Shown: positions 24,636-33,494, counted from the first letter of the stretch. The stretch: 53,305 nt of DNA from Prevotella sp. (GCA_017619275.1 JAFZSR010000089.1:1-53305); one strand, 5' to 3'. Made by a program: numbers and translations. The notes: generated by a model from the sequence alone, not told the origin.

Positions 24636-25438
24636 ATGGCTAAGATAACAGTAAAAATACACAGATAACGGTCGTAAGTATCAACGAGCGCGATTACATT
24701 TCGCTCACTGATATGGTGCGCAATATTGAGAATGGTCTCGCTCTCATTGAGAAATGGCTCCGCAATAAGAACACTATTGAGTTCTTGGGCATTTGGGAGG
24801 AGATGTACAATCCCAATTTTAATTCCCCCGAATTCGAGGGAATTAAAAATGCAACAGGGCATAACCGTTTTATCTTGTCGGTGAAGCAGTGGGTGGAGAA
24901 GAACAACTCACGCGGCATCATCGCAAAGGCTGGGCGTTATGGCGGTACCTACGCCCACAAAGACATAGCCTTCGAGTTTGCTACTTGGGTATCACCACAA
25001 TTCAAGCTCTATCTCATCCAGGAGTTTGAACGAATGAAGAGTGAGGAGCAGAAGCAATTGGGTTGGACGGCGAAGCGTGAACTGTCGAAGATTAACTATC
25101 GCATTCACACGGATGCCATCAAGCTGAACCTGATTCCTGAAGAGGTGACGACAGCACAGGCCAGCATCATCTATGCAGAGGAAGCAGACGTGCTCAATGT
25201 TGCCATGTTCGGACAGACGGCCAAGCAATGGCGTGAAGCCCACACTGAGCTGAAAGGGAACATCCGTGACTATGCTTCCATCAATGAACTCATTTGTCTG
25301 GCTAATATGGAAAACATCAATGCCGTTCTCATCGATGAGGGAGTTCCGCAGGGCGAACGCCTTGTGCGGCTCAATAAAATAGCCATCAATCAAATGCGTG
25401 TGTTGGAAAATGATGATAACCGCAACTTGTTAAAATAG
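24636..25438 (+). pseudogene. KilA-N domain protein, N-terminus separated by a one-base frameshift
   Basis: The intact frame from ATG 24713 gives 241 residues. Reading that frame upstream continues a sensible domain start (NTQITVVSINERDYISLTDM) but meets a stop before any ATG. The ATG at 24636 encodes MAKITVK and then loses the frame at a run of five A (24653-24657); one more A would join both parts into a single KilA-N protein of about 267 residues. The domain core (residues FILSVKQWVEKNN, GRYGGTYAHKDIAFEFATWVSPQF) is intact, followed by a helical tail. KilA-N proteins are DNA-binding proteins of phages and mobile DNA. A sequencing error, a slippage-based switch or a true mutation could each explain this. 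Confidence 0.75.
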
Positions 25439-25516
25439 TTTACTACTCTCTCAGGTACATCTCTATTCGAACATTTATTTATTCATGAAACTAAAGACGA
25501 AGACCTGAAGCAGTGT

Positions 25517-25543
25517 CTTCTGTGTCTTCCGTGTTCTCTGTGG
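25517..25543. repeat. three tandem 9-bp CTGTG-type repeats
   Basis: CTTCTGTGT, CTTCCGTGT and TCTCTGTGG stand end to end. A further degenerate unit may precede. The same unit type forms both arms of the hairpin at 48022-48082. Confidence 0.8.
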
Positions 25544-25610
25544 ATAGAATCTGTGGGCAAATGCTTTTTTTCGGGGGAAAAGTGTTTTCATTTGGGCAAT
25601 TTTTCGATAC

Positions 25611-25776
25611 TTTGCCGTCTACGAGCGCGAAATAACTGGGTCTCGGCAAAAAAAGGAACAAGTTCCTTTGTTTTGCTCTCGACTTTTCGTAACTTTGCCG
25701 TCTACAATGGCGAAATTACTGGGTCTCGGCAAAAAAAGGAACAAGTTCCTTTGTTTTGCTCTCGACTTTTCGTAAC
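25611..25776 (+). repeat. 83-bp tandem duplication carrying promoter and palindrome
   Basis: Unit 1 is 25611-25693 and unit 2 is 25694-25776; from about 25635 the copies are nearly identical, and a third unit begins at 25777. Each contains the palindrome AAAGGAAC-AA-GTTCCTTT overlapping TTTG, then 19 nt, then TAACTTTG. Confidence 0.9.
25667..25697 (+). promoter_or_regulatory. upstream copy of the flippase promoter
   Basis: TTTG at 25667-25670, 19 nt, TAACTTTG at 25690-25697. It is an exact structural copy of the promoter 83 bp downstream. Confidence 0.75.
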
Positions 25777-25780
25777 TTTG
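25750..25780 (+). promoter_or_regulatory. downstream copy of the flippase promoter
   Basis: TTTG at 25750-25753, 19 nt, TAACTTTG at 25773-25780. Transcription would begin near 25787, after the GTG at 25785 and about 34 nt ahead of the ATG at 25821, which decides the start of the gene. The palindrome at the TTTG box may be an operator. Confidence 0.8.
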
Positions 25781-25820
25781 CGGCGTGAACAAGAGAACCG
25801 ATGATAGTGGACAGGCTGGC

Positions 25821-27290
25821 ATGGAGACGCTGAAAGAGAAGACGGCCAAGGGTTTGTTGTGGGGCGGCATGAACAATGGCGTGCAACAGATTGTGGGGCT
25901 GGTGTTCGGCATCATCCTGGGACGGCTGCTGGATCGCGACGACTTTGGGATGATGGCCATGATTGCCATCTTCTCGGTGGTGGCCAACAACCTGCAATCG
26001 AGTGGCTTCAAAACCGGACTGGTGAACCTGCGCGAGCCTCGCCACGAGGACTACAACTCGGTGTTTTGGTTCAACATCTTAGCGGGCATAGCGCTCTACG
26101 TAGTGCTATTCTTCTGCTCGCCACTCATCGCTGCCTACTATCACCAACCTGAGCTCACGTGGCTGTGCCGCTATGTATTCCTGGGCTTCGTGTTCAGCAG
26201 CTGGGGCATGGCCCAGGCGGCCTACCTCACCAAGAACCTGCAGGTGAAGCAGCTGGCACAATGCGGCATGACCGCCGTGCTGCTGTCGAGTGTGGTGGGT
26301 GCCCTGCTGGCCGTGCTACACATGGGCTACTGGGCGCTGGCCACGCAGAGCCAGCTCTTCATCCTCACCAACACACTGCTGATGTGGCACTTCAGCAGTT
26401 GGCGCCCCACCCTGGACATCAACTTCGAACCCGTGAAGCGACTATTCCCTTTCAGCGTGAAGATCTTGGTGACCAATATCTTCACCGACATCAATGCCAA
26501 TGTGATGAACATCATGCTGGGACGCCACTTCACCGCACGCGACACGGGCGACTACAACCAGGCCTACCAATGGAGTTTCAAAGGCTCGATGCTCATCCAG
26601 AACATGGTGAAGGCCGTGGACCAGCCGGTGCTGGTGGGCTTGGAAGATGAACGCGAGCGGCAGCTACGGGTGCTGCGCAAGATGGTGCGCTTCACGGCCT
26701 TCGTCAGCTTCCCCCTGCTCTTCGGCTTGGGCTTGGTGGCCCACGAGTTCATCGTGCTCACCATTGGAGAGAAGTGGGCCACGTCGGCGCAATTGTTGCC
26801 GTGGCTGTGCTTCAGCGGAGCCTTCATGCCCCTCTCGGCACTGCTCAGCGACCTCATCGTGAGCCGTGGCCGCAGCGACATCTTCATGTGGTGTACCATC
26901 GTGCTGGGCGTTGCCCAAGTGGTGCTCATGTCCACGCTGTGGCCGCAGGGCATCCGTGTGATGGTGATGGCCTTCGTGGCGCTCAATGTGGCGTGGATGG
27001 GCGTATGGTTCTTCTTCGTCAACCGCCTCACGGGCTACGCTCCGCTGTCGTTCCTCAAGGACGTGGCACCCTTTGCCCTGGCCGCCGCCGCCGTGATGGC
27101 CGCCACCGGGTGGGTCACCAATGCCATCGAACCGCTGTGGCTACTGCTGACGGTGCGCATCTTGCTGGCTGCCCTACTCTACTATATAGTGATGCGCGTG
27201 GCCCGTGTGCAGATCCTTGCCGACTGCCAGCAGTTCTTGGCAGCAAGATTCGGAAAGAGAAAGAACAGAAAAGAAATAGAAAAACGTTAA
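25821..27290 (+). CDS. polysaccharide flippase (Wzx/WzxC-like, MOP superfamily)
   Basis: A 489-residue inner-membrane protein with about 12-14 membrane segments that would flip lipid-linked sugar units. Typical features are the start KEKTAKGLLWGGMNNGVQQI, ILGRLLDRDDFGMMAMIAIF, and LGRHFTARDTGDYNQAYQWS before the second half. The GTG at 25785 would add 12 residues but lies ahead of the predicted transcription start. No glycosyltransferases are next to it, which is unusual because flippases normally sit in capsule or O-antigen loci. The promoter region is duplicated. It is followed after 19 nt by the TlpA-like gene. Confidence 0.88.
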   Translation: METLKEKTAKGLLWGGMNNGVQQIVGLVFGIILGRLLDRDDFGMMAMIAIFSVVANNLQSSGFKTGLVNLREPRHEDYNSVFWFNILAGIALYVVLFFCSPLIAAYYHQPELTWLCRYVFLGFVFSSWGMAQAAYLTKNLQVKQLAQCGMTAVLLSSVVGALLAVLHMGYWALATQSQLFILTNTLLMWHFSSWRPTLDINFEPVKRLFPFSVKILVTNIFTDINANVMNIMLGRHFTARDTGDYNQAYQWSFKGSMLIQNMVKAVDQPVLVGLEDERERQLRVLRKMVRFTAFVSFPLLFGLGLVAHEFIVLTIGEKWATSAQLLPWLCFSGAFMPLSALLSDLIVSRGRSDIFMWCTIVLGVAQVVLMSTLWPQGIRVMVMAFVALNVAWMGVWFFFVNRLTGYAPLSFLKDVAPFALAAAAVMAATGWVTNAIEPLWLLLTVRILLAALLYYIVMRVARVQILADCQQFLAARFGKRKNRKEIEKR

Positions 27291-27309
27291 ATCATAAATC
27301 GAAATCAAC

Positions 27310-28419
27310 ATGATGAAAACAATCAGAATCCTGATGGCCGCCACAGTCCTGCTGCTGGTTGCTTCGTGCACCCCGAAGGAAGGCCCCAGCAAGAAGTATG
27401 AAATCAAAGGCACCGCCGAGTTTGCCGATGGCAGCATCCTGCTGCTTACCGATGCCGAGGGGCAGACACTCGACACCATCGTGGTGAAGGACGGGAAGTT
27501 CAGCTACAGCGGACCTTCCGACAGCGTGCGCCACTGCTCCATCAACGTGGAGAGCGACCCCTTCAACAGCGTGAGCTTCCTCACCGAGGAGGGCGTCATC
27601 AGCATCAATATCGCTGCCGAGGCTGGCAAGTCGACCATCGCAGGCACCGAGGCCAACGATGCCCTGCAGAAACTCTCGGAAGAAACGAACCCCTTCTACG
27701 ACAAGATTCATGACATTGAGCGCATCGTCTACAGCGACACCGTGCTGAGCAAGGACAGCGAGTGGGCACTGGCCGAGCGCTACATGCAGCTCTATAACGA
27801 GGTGAACAAGCGCATTCAAGAAGCTGCTGAACAGAATATCGGCAACGAACTGGGTTATATGCTGTTACTGAAGTATATCGACCCACAGGAAACTCCCGAA
27901 CTGGTCAAAAACCTGTTGGCCAAACTGCCCGAAAAGTTTCGTCAGCGCCAGCAGATTGCCGACCTGGAAGCAGTGCTGAAAGCGGGGGAAGCCATCGAGA
28001 AAGGTCAGACGATAAGCGACTTCGCACTCAACACCCCACAGGGTGAACCGCTGAGCGTGATGAGCGAGGTGAGCAAGAACAAGGTCACCATCCTCGACTT
28101 CTGGGCTTCGTGGTGCGGCCCCTGCCGCAACGAGATGCCCTTCATGAAGGAGCTCTACACCACCTATCGTCCCAAGGGGCTTGGCATCGTGGGCATCTCG
28201 CTCGACGAAAGTGCCGCCGACTGGAACCGCGCCATCACCGACCTGAAGATTGACTGGCCCCAGATGTCGGACCTGAAAGGCTGGGAGTGCTCGGCTGCAA
28301 AAACCTTCCAAGTGAAGGCTATCCCCTATCTGATCATCCTCGACAACGAAGGACGAATACTGGAAAAAGGGCTCCGTGGAGAGGAACTTAAGCAGTTTGT
28401 CGACGGTCTGCTGCAGTAG
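27310..28419 (+). CDS. thioredoxin-like lipoprotein with DUF4369 domain (TlpA/ResA type)
   Basis: A 369-residue envelope thiol-disulfide oxidoreductase. Signal peptide with lipobox VASC, then an N-terminal DUF4369-like beta domain (YEIKGTAEFADGSILLLTD), a helical middle part (residues 125-225), and a C-terminal thioredoxin domain with ILDFWASWCGPCRNEMPF (Cys at about residues 266 and 269) and the cis-Pro loop VKAIPYLIILD. Such proteins reduce or shuffle disulfides of exported proteins, and in Bacteroidota are present in many copies. Two adjacent ATG codons open the gene. Confidence 0.93.
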   Translation: MMKTIRILMAATVLLLVASCTPKEGPSKKYEIKGTAEFADGSILLLTDAEGQTLDTIVVKDGKFSYSGPSDSVRHCSINVESDPFNSVSFLTEEGVISINIAAEAGKSTIAGTEANDALQKLSEETNPFYDKIHDIERIVYSDTVLSKDSEWALAERYMQLYNEVNKRIQEAAEQNIGNELGYMLLLKYIDPQETPELVKNLLAKLPEKFRQRQQIADLEAVLKAGEAIEKGQTISDFALNTPQGEPLSVMSEVSKNKVTILDFWASWCGPCRNEMPFMKELYTTYRPKGLGIVGISLDESAADWNRAITDLKIDWPQMSDLKGWECSAAKTFQVKAIPYLIILDNEGRILEKGLRGEELKQFVDGLLQ

Positions 28420-28444
28420 TTTATAAACTTTTTGCCAATTTTTC

Positions 28445-28474
28445 TTGTTATTTAAAGAAAAATAACTATCTTTG
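28445..28474 (+). promoter_or_regulatory. promoter of the OmpA-family gene
   Basis: TTG at 28445-28447, 19 nt, TATCTTTG at 28467-28474. The leader to the ATG at 28508 is about 27 nt. Confidence 0.75.
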
Positions 28475-28507
28475 CAGACGGAAACTTAATCATTAAAACT
28501 TAAAACA

Positions 28508-29641
28508 ATGAATTACAAGAATCTGCTCCTTACTGCTGCCATGGTTCTGACGGTCAATGTCGCCACCGCACAGGAAGACGTGAAGTCGTATTCGTATGTG
28601 GAAGCTCAAGGCGGCTTGCAGTTGACCTCCACCAATGTGGAAATGACCAAGCTGCTGACTCCCACCGCTGCCCTCAGCTTCGGCCATTATTTTTCGCCTG
28701 TGGTGGGCGTCAGGCTGCATGTGAACGCTTGGCAGTCAAAGTCGGGCTTCAAAGACCTCGACAAGTACTACAAGTGGAAATACATCACGCCATCGGCCGA
28801 TGTGATGTTCAATCTCACCAACCTGTTCTCTTCGGAGGTGAGCCATCCGTTGAACGTGATCCTGCTGGGTGGTGTAGGTCTCAACTATGCTTGGGACAAC
28901 GACGAGCTGAAGGACTTGGCCGTGCCCGTCACAAGAGTGCCCCTGGCCTGGGACGACAACCGGCTGAACCACAACCTGCGTGCTGGTCTGCGATTGGAAA
29001 CCGACGTGACGAAGCCCCTGGGACTCTCGCTTGAGTTGGCCGCCAACTCGATTGACGACCGCTTCAACTCGAAGACCAACGATGCCGACGACTGGCAGTT
29101 CACAGCCATGCTGGGTATCAACTACCGCTTCGGAATGCGCACCAAGAAGGCGGAGCCGAAGCCCGCTCCCATCGTGCAGAAGGTGGTGGAGGAGCCCGCC
29201 CCAGTGGTAACAGAGAAACCTGCCGAGGTGCCCGCAACGCCCATCGTGGAGCAAAAGAAGCCCGAGCCCCCCGCAAAGAAGGCTGTCGTGAAGAAGGACC
29301 AGCTGAGGGAGGAGATCTTCTATGTCATCTGCAAGAGCAATCCCCAGGAGGGTGGACAGGACCAGCTGAAGCGTGTGGCCGACTTTATGAAGAAGTATAA
29401 GGATGCCAAGGTGCAGGTGGTGGGCTATGCCGACAAGGGCACCGGCAATCCCGAGGTGAACAAGATGTATGCCGAGCGCCGTGCCACCGAGTGTAAGGAT
29501 GCACTGGTGAACAAGTATGGCTGTGATGCTTCGCGCATCAGCATCGATTCGAAGGGCGACACCGTGCAGCCGTTCGCAGAGAACGACAAGAACCGTTGCG
29601 TCATCATCGAGTCGACGGCACAGTACACCGTTTACGAGTAA
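28508..29641 (+). CDS. OmpA family outer-membrane protein
   Basis: A 377-residue porin-like anchor between outer membrane and peptidoglycan. Signal peptide (cut after VATA), an eight-strand barrel in residues 25-215 (AALSFGHYFSPVVGVRLHV, FTAMLGINYRFGM), a Pro/Glu/Val/Lys-rich linker at about 216-265, and an OmpA-like peptidoglycan-binding domain to the end (VQVVGYADKGTGNPEVNKMY, AERRATECKDAL, ENDKNRCVIIES). In the binding domain the usual Arg of the NxxLSxxRA motif is represented by YAERRATE. It has its own strong promoter, as is usual for abundant surface proteins. Confidence 0.92.
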   Translation: MNYKNLLLTAAMVLTVNVATAQEDVKSYSYVEAQGGLQLTSTNVEMTKLLTPTAALSFGHYFSPVVGVRLHVNAWQSKSGFKDLDKYYKWKYITPSADVMFNLTNLFSSEVSHPLNVILLGGVGLNYAWDNDELKDLAVPVTRVPLAWDDNRLNHNLRAGLRLETDVTKPLGLSLELAANSIDDRFNSKTNDADDWQFTAMLGINYRFGMRTKKAEPKPAPIVQKVVEEPAPVVTEKPAEVPATPIVEQKKPEPPAKKAVVKKDQLREEIFYVICKSNPQEGGQDQLKRVADFMKKYKDAKVQVVGYADKGTGNPEVNKMYAERRATECKDALVNKYGCDASRISIDSKGDTVQPFAENDKNRCVIIESTAQYTVYE

Positions 29642-29664
29642 AAACGAGAAAGACTCGAAAGAGT

Positions 29665-29741
29665 ATTCCCCATTCAAGCCCCGAGGGGGCTACGATAGAC
29701 CTCAAACTATCGTAGTCCCCTCGGGAACTGTATGGGGGAAT
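29665..29741. terminator. long two-part hairpin between convergent genes
   Basis: An inner 19-bp stem (29680-29698 with 29707-29725, one G-T pair, 8-nt loop) is enclosed by ATTCCCCAT (29665-29673) with ATGGGGGAAT (29732-29741). It separates the OmpA-family gene from panD, which converge. There is no T run on either side. Confidence 0.75.
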
Positions 29742-29746
29742 GCTAT

Positions 29747-30088
29747 TTACAAATGGTTGTCGCGGGGAAACACCACGCTGGGCTTGAAGCTGCGAGCCTC
29801 CTCAAAGTCCATCAAGGCGTAGGCGATGATGATCACAGTGTCGCCCACCTGCACACGTCTGGCAGCGGCACCGTTCAGGCAGATGCAGCCCGAACCGCGC
29901 TCGCCACAAATGACGTAGGTGTCGAAGCGCTCGCCATTGTTGTTGTTCACCACCTGCACCTTCTCGCCAGCTATCAGGTTGGCAGCGTCCATCAAATCCT
30001 CGTCGATGGTGATGCTACCCATGTAGTTCAAGTTGGCTTCGGTCACCTGCACGCAGTGCAGCTTCGACTTCATGATTTCAATTAACAT
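29747..30088 (-). CDS. panD: aspartate 1-decarboxylase proenzyme
   Basis: Makes beta-alanine from aspartate for pantothenate. The 113-residue proenzyme cleaves itself to give an N-terminal pyruvoyl group; the cleavage site GS is at residues 24-25 in YMGSITID, the same numbering as in E. coli PanD, which supports the first ATG rather than the Met at residue 6. Other family blocks are [16 protein letters not shown], the Tyr58-type region [10 protein letters not shown] and [17 protein letters not shown]. It lies 42 nt behind panC on the same strand, forming a pantothenate pair. Confidence 0.97.
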   Translation of the reverse strand: MLIEIMKSKLHCVQVTEANLNYMGSITIDEDLMDAANLIAGEKVQVVNNNNGERFDTYVICGERGSGCICLNGAAARRVQVGDTVIIIAYALMDFEEARSFKPSVVFPRDNHL

Positions 30089-30130
30089 CGGCTTTTTTTA
30101 GGTTTTACGAAAATACGAAAAAATTTCAGT

Positions 30131-30982
30131 TCATCCTTTATATTTAATATGGTCGATGAGGCGTATGGGGGTGGCTCCACAATACACGGTGATGCATCCC
30201 ACCACATAGGGTGAATCGTCCCACTCGGCCACATCCTGAAGCGTGTTTCCATCCACTATCGAGAAGTACTCCACCTCCAAGCCGTCGACGGCATTGATGT
30301 CGCTGACCACCTTCTCGTGCGTTTCCTTAAGTGTGTGATTCTTTGCGTATTCGGTGCTTTCCCTCAAGGCTTTGTAGATAGCTGGGGCGATGGCTCGCTC
30401 ACTGGCGCTGAGCAGGGCGTTGCGGCTGGAGCGTGCCAGCCCGTCGGCCTCGCGCACAATGGGGCATTCCACAATCTGAACGTTCAGTTGCAGGTGTTTC
30501 ACCATGGCCTTCACCACGGCAATCTGCTGCCAGTCCTTCTCGCCAAAGTAGACGCGGTCGGGACGGACAATGTAGAACAATCGGCTCACCACCTGGCACA
30601 CCCCATTGAAGTGACCGGGACGATGAGCACCTTCCATCACCGTGCTCACGGGTGGATATTCAAAATGACGGCGGTCGGGTGTGGGATACATCTCCTCCAC
30701 CTCAGGGGCCAGCACATAGTCAGCCTTGCATTGCTCCAGTAAGCGGCAGTCGCTGTCAAGGTCGCGGGGGTAGCGGTTCAGGTCGCCCTGGTCGTTGAAC
30801 TGTGTGGGGTTCACAAACACCGACACCACCGTTACATCGTTCTGCTCCACCGAGCGGCGCACCAGCGAGGCATGTCCCTCGTGAAGAGCACCCATCGTAG
30901 GAACCAAACCTACACTCTTGCCAGCCTTGCGGTCGTCGAAGAGTGCATTCTGCAAGTCAACAATCTTTTTGAATACTTTCAT
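30131..30982 (-). CDS. panC: pantothenate synthetase
   Basis: Joins pantoate and beta-alanine using ATP. 283 residues, the normal family length. The nucleotide-binding HxGH motif is in VPTMGALHEGHASLVRRS (about residues 27-44), followed by VSVFVNPTQFNDQGDLNRYPRD, the pantoate site FNGVCQVVSRLFYIV, and FGEKDWQQIAVVKAMV with the KMSKS-like loop in LARSSRN. It is divergent from the GT5-like gene, with about 200 nt between them. Confidence 0.97.
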   Translation of the reverse strand: MKVFKKIVDLQNALFDDRKAGKSVGLVPTMGALHEGHASLVRRSVEQNDVTVVSVFVNPTQFNDQGDLNRYPRDLDSDCRLLEQCKADYVLAPEVEEMYPTPDRRHFEYPPVSTVMEGAHRPGHFNGVCQVVSRLFYIVRPDRVYFGEKDWQQIAVVKAMVKHLQLNVQIVECPIVREADGLARSSRNALLSASERAIAPAIYKALRESTEYAKNHTLKETHEKVVSDINAVDGLEVEYFSIVDGNTLQDVAEWDDSPYVVGCITVYCGATPIRLIDHIKYKG

Positions 30983-31154
30983 CTACTTTTTGAACTTTAA
31001 ACTATAAAACTTTGCGCTTTGAAGTTTGCTGTTTTGGGGTGCAAAATAACAACAATTTTCGCAAACAAGAAAAAAAAAGACTAAAAATAAACCTATAAAA
31101 TGTCACTTTTTCCTAAAATTGCACAGATTATTCGCTTTTATGCAAGATTTTTTG

Positions 31155-31162
31155 TACCTTTG
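31155..31162 (+). promoter_or_regulatory. -7 element of the GT5-like gene
   Basis: TACCTTTG fits TAnnTTTG. A start near 31169 leaves about 20 nt to the ATG at 31189 and excludes the upstream ATG at 31165. No clear -33 box is seen. Confidence 0.6.
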
Positions 31163-31188
31163 CGGTGCAAATACAAACCATAGAGCGA

Positions 31189-31986
31189 ATGGCAAAACAA
31201 AAAATCCTATTCATCAACCAGGAGATTGCACCGTACGTGCCCGACAATGACTTGTCTATTATGGGTCGCGAGCTGCCCCGAGCCATGCAGGACCGTGGCC
31301 ACGAGATTCGCACATTCATGCCCAAGTGGGGAACCATCAACGAGCGCCGAGGACAGCTTCACGAGGTACAACGCTTGTCGGGGATGAACCTGATCATCGA
31401 CGACACCGACCACCCCCTTATCATTAAGGTGGCAAGCATCCAGAATGCTCGTGTGGCCGTGTACTTCATCGACAACGAGGATTATTTTGCAAAGCGGCAG
31501 ATGACCACCGACGAGCTAGGCATCGACTATCCCGACAACGGCGAGCGTGCCATCTTCTTTGCACGCGGCGTGCTGGAGACGGTGAAGAAACTCCGCTGGG
31601 TGCCTGATGTCATCCACTGCCAAGGCTGGATGAGCGCCGTGGTGCCACTCTATGTGAAGACGGCCTACGCCGACGAGCCTTCGTATGCAGGCACCAAGGT
31701 GGTGACATCGCTCTTCAACAAACGCCTCACCAACGACTTGGGAAGCAAATTCAAGCAGAGCCTCGCCTTCCGCGATGCCAAGCCCGAGCTGCTGGCTGAC
31801 TATAGCGACAACTTCGGGTTTGAAGAACTCGAGAAACTGGCCATCGACTATAGCGACGGCATCATCCTGGCCCAAAACGATGTGAACCCCCAGCTGCTCG
31901 ACCACGTGAAGCAGAAAGGACTGCCCACGCTGGAGTATCAGGAAGACTTCGCCGAGGCCTACGAAAACTTCTACGAGACCATTTAG
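31189..31986 (+). CDS. short glycogen/starch synthase-like protein (N-terminal GT5 domain only)
   Basis: A 265-residue protein matching only the N-terminal Rossmann domain of GT5 glycogen synthases: KILFINQEIAPYVP, RGHEIRTFMPKWG, VPDVIHCQGWMSAVVPLYVK, with TSLFNKRL following. The second GT-B domain is absent (full enzymes are about 470-550 residues). The ADP-glucose binding KxGGL near the start is replaced by DNDLSIMG. Short proteins of this type, next to panC and a DUF4270 gene, are a known Bacteroidota arrangement as I recall it. Catalytic activity is doubtful; a binding or regulatory role is possible. Confidence 0.82.
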   Translation: MAKQKILFINQEIAPYVPDNDLSIMGRELPRAMQDRGHEIRTFMPKWGTINERRGQLHEVQRLSGMNLIIDDTDHPLIIKVASIQNARVAVYFIDNEDYFAKRQMTTDELGIDYPDNGERAIFFARGVLETVKKLRWVPDVIHCQGWMSAVVPLYVKTAYADEPSYAGTKVVTSLFNKRLTNDLGSKFKQSLAFRDAKPELLADYSDNFGFEELEKLAIDYSDGIILAQNDVNPQLLDHVKQKGLPTLEYQEDFAEAYENFYETI

Positions 31987-32004
31987 TTCATTTAATCTGC
32001 AAAG

Positions 32005-33474
32005 ATGAAACTACGTTCATACATGGCTGCTGCAATTGCGCTGGTGGCCATTTATTCTTGCGAGAACGACGACCTGAACATCGGCCAGTCGCTCACCAGC
32101 GAAAACGACAAGCTGCAGGTGTCGACCACCACCTACGAGGTCACCACCCGCACCATCTTGGCCGACTCGGTGCTCGCTCAGTCGGCCGATTGCTACTTTG
32201 GACGTGTGCGCGACCCACAGACCGGAGCCGACGTCACCAGCGAGTTCACCACTCAATTTCATCTGTTGGAGCACATGTACCTCTCCCCAGAGGAGAAAAT
32301 CCTGAGCCGAGCCGAAGGCAGAGCCGTCGCCGACTCGTGCGACATCATCCTCTACATACAAGCCCCGTCAACACAAGACGACAGCCTCACCGCCATGAAG
32401 ATGCGCGCCACCGAGCTGCGCGCCCCACTCGAGGAAGGACGCCGCTACTATTCCAACTTCAATCCCACCGAGGCCGGGATGTTGCGGGCCGACGGCATCC
32501 GCCGCAGCGTGGTGTTCAGCTATGCCGACCTTTCCGAGACCGACTCGGCACGCACCAGCGACTCCTACCAGCCCGCCATCCGCGTGATGCTCAACCAGCC
32601 CTACACCGCCACCGACGGCACCGTCTACAGCAACTATGGCACCTACATCATGCGCCAATACTACGACCACCCCGAGCGCTTTGCCAATTCCTTCACTTTC
32701 GCCCACACCGTGTGCCCCGGCTTCCTCTTCGAGATCACCGACGGTCTGGGCTTCCACTCACGCGTGTCCGACATTGGCCTGCGCGTGTTCTACACCCTGC
32801 AGGGCGACACCTCAGTGATCAACGCACGGCTGGTGCTGGCAGGCACACGCGAGGTGCTGCAGACCACTTACGTGCACAACGACCAAGCTTCGCTGGAGCG
32901 AATGGCACAGGAGACGCAGCACACCTACCTAAAGACACCGGCAGGACTCTTCACCGAGGTTACCCTGCCCGTGGCACAAATCAAGCAAAGCCACGAAGGC
33001 GACTCGCTGCTGGCCGCCAAACTCACGTTCCTGCGACTCAACAACCAGTCGAGCGACACACGCTTGTTCTCCGTCCCCACAACACTGCTGTTGGTGCAGA
33101 AAGACAGCTTGAAGAGCTTCTTTGAAAACGGAAAAGTGCCCGACAACCTCACATCCTACTACACCACCTACAACTCTACACAGGCCAGCTACTATCAGAA
33201 CAACACCTATACGTTCAGCAACATCTCGTCGCTCATCACGGCCCTGTGGCAGCAGCGCGCGAAAGGCGTGGCTGCCGACCCCAACTGGGAGACTAACCAT
33301 CCCAACTGGAACAAGATGGTGCTCGTGCCCGTTTCAACCACCACGTCCTCGTCGAGCAGCAGCATCGTCGGCGTTCATCACGACATGTCGCTCACCAGCA
33401 CCCGACTGGTGGGAGGCCCCGACAATCCCAACGAGCCCATCCGCATCAGCGTCGTCTATGCCAAGTTCAAATAA
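32005..33474 (+). CDS. DUF4270 family lipoprotein
   Basis: A 489-residue surface or periplasmic lipoprotein. The signal peptide ends YSCENDD, so Cys is at about residue 19, and the acidic residues after it resemble a surface-export signal of Bacteroidota lipoproteins. The rest is beta-rich with segments such as CYFGRVRDPQTGADVTSEFT, NYGTYIMRQYYDHPERFANS and HVCPGFLFEITDGLG-like text around residue 240. The family function is unknown. It follows the GT5-like gene by 18 nt and is likely in the same transcript. Confidence 0.82.
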   Translation: MKLRSYMAAAIALVAIYSCENDDLNIGQSLTSENDKLQVSTTTYEVTTRTILADSVLAQSADCYFGRVRDPQTGADVTSEFTTQFHLLEHMYLSPEEKILSRAEGRAVADSCDIILYIQAPSTQDDSLTAMKMRATELRAPLEEGRRYYSNFNPTEAGMLRADGIRRSVVFSYADLSETDSARTSDSYQPAIRVMLNQPYTATDGTVYSNYGTYIMRQYYDHPERFANSFTFAHTVCPGFLFEITDGLGFHSRVSDIGLRVFYTLQGDTSVINARLVLAGTREVLQTTYVHNDQASLERMAQETQHTYLKTPAGLFTEVTLPVAQIKQSHEGDSLLAAKLTFLRLNNQSSDTRLFSVPTTLLLVQKDSLKSFFENGKVPDNLTSYYTTYNSTQASYYQNNTYTFSNISSLITALWQQRAKGVAADPNWETNHPNWNKMVLVPVSTTTSSSSSSIVGVHHDMSLTSTRLVGGPDNPNEPIRISVVYAKFK

Positions 33475-33494
33475 GAATTAAGCTGCAGGGCACC

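Larger units (their letters stand above)
25439..25820. other. intergenic region with 9-bp repeats and a duplicated promoter
   Basis: No gene is seen in these 382 nt. A 9-bp repeat array is at 25517-25543. From 25611 an 83-bp unit is present twice and begins a third time, each complete junction carrying a promoter for the flippase gene. Confidence 0.8.

Noticed and set aside
25611-25780. possible CRISPR-like repeat
   Set aside because: Only two full copies of an 83-bp unit without unique spacers, each carrying a promoter; no cas genes are nearby.
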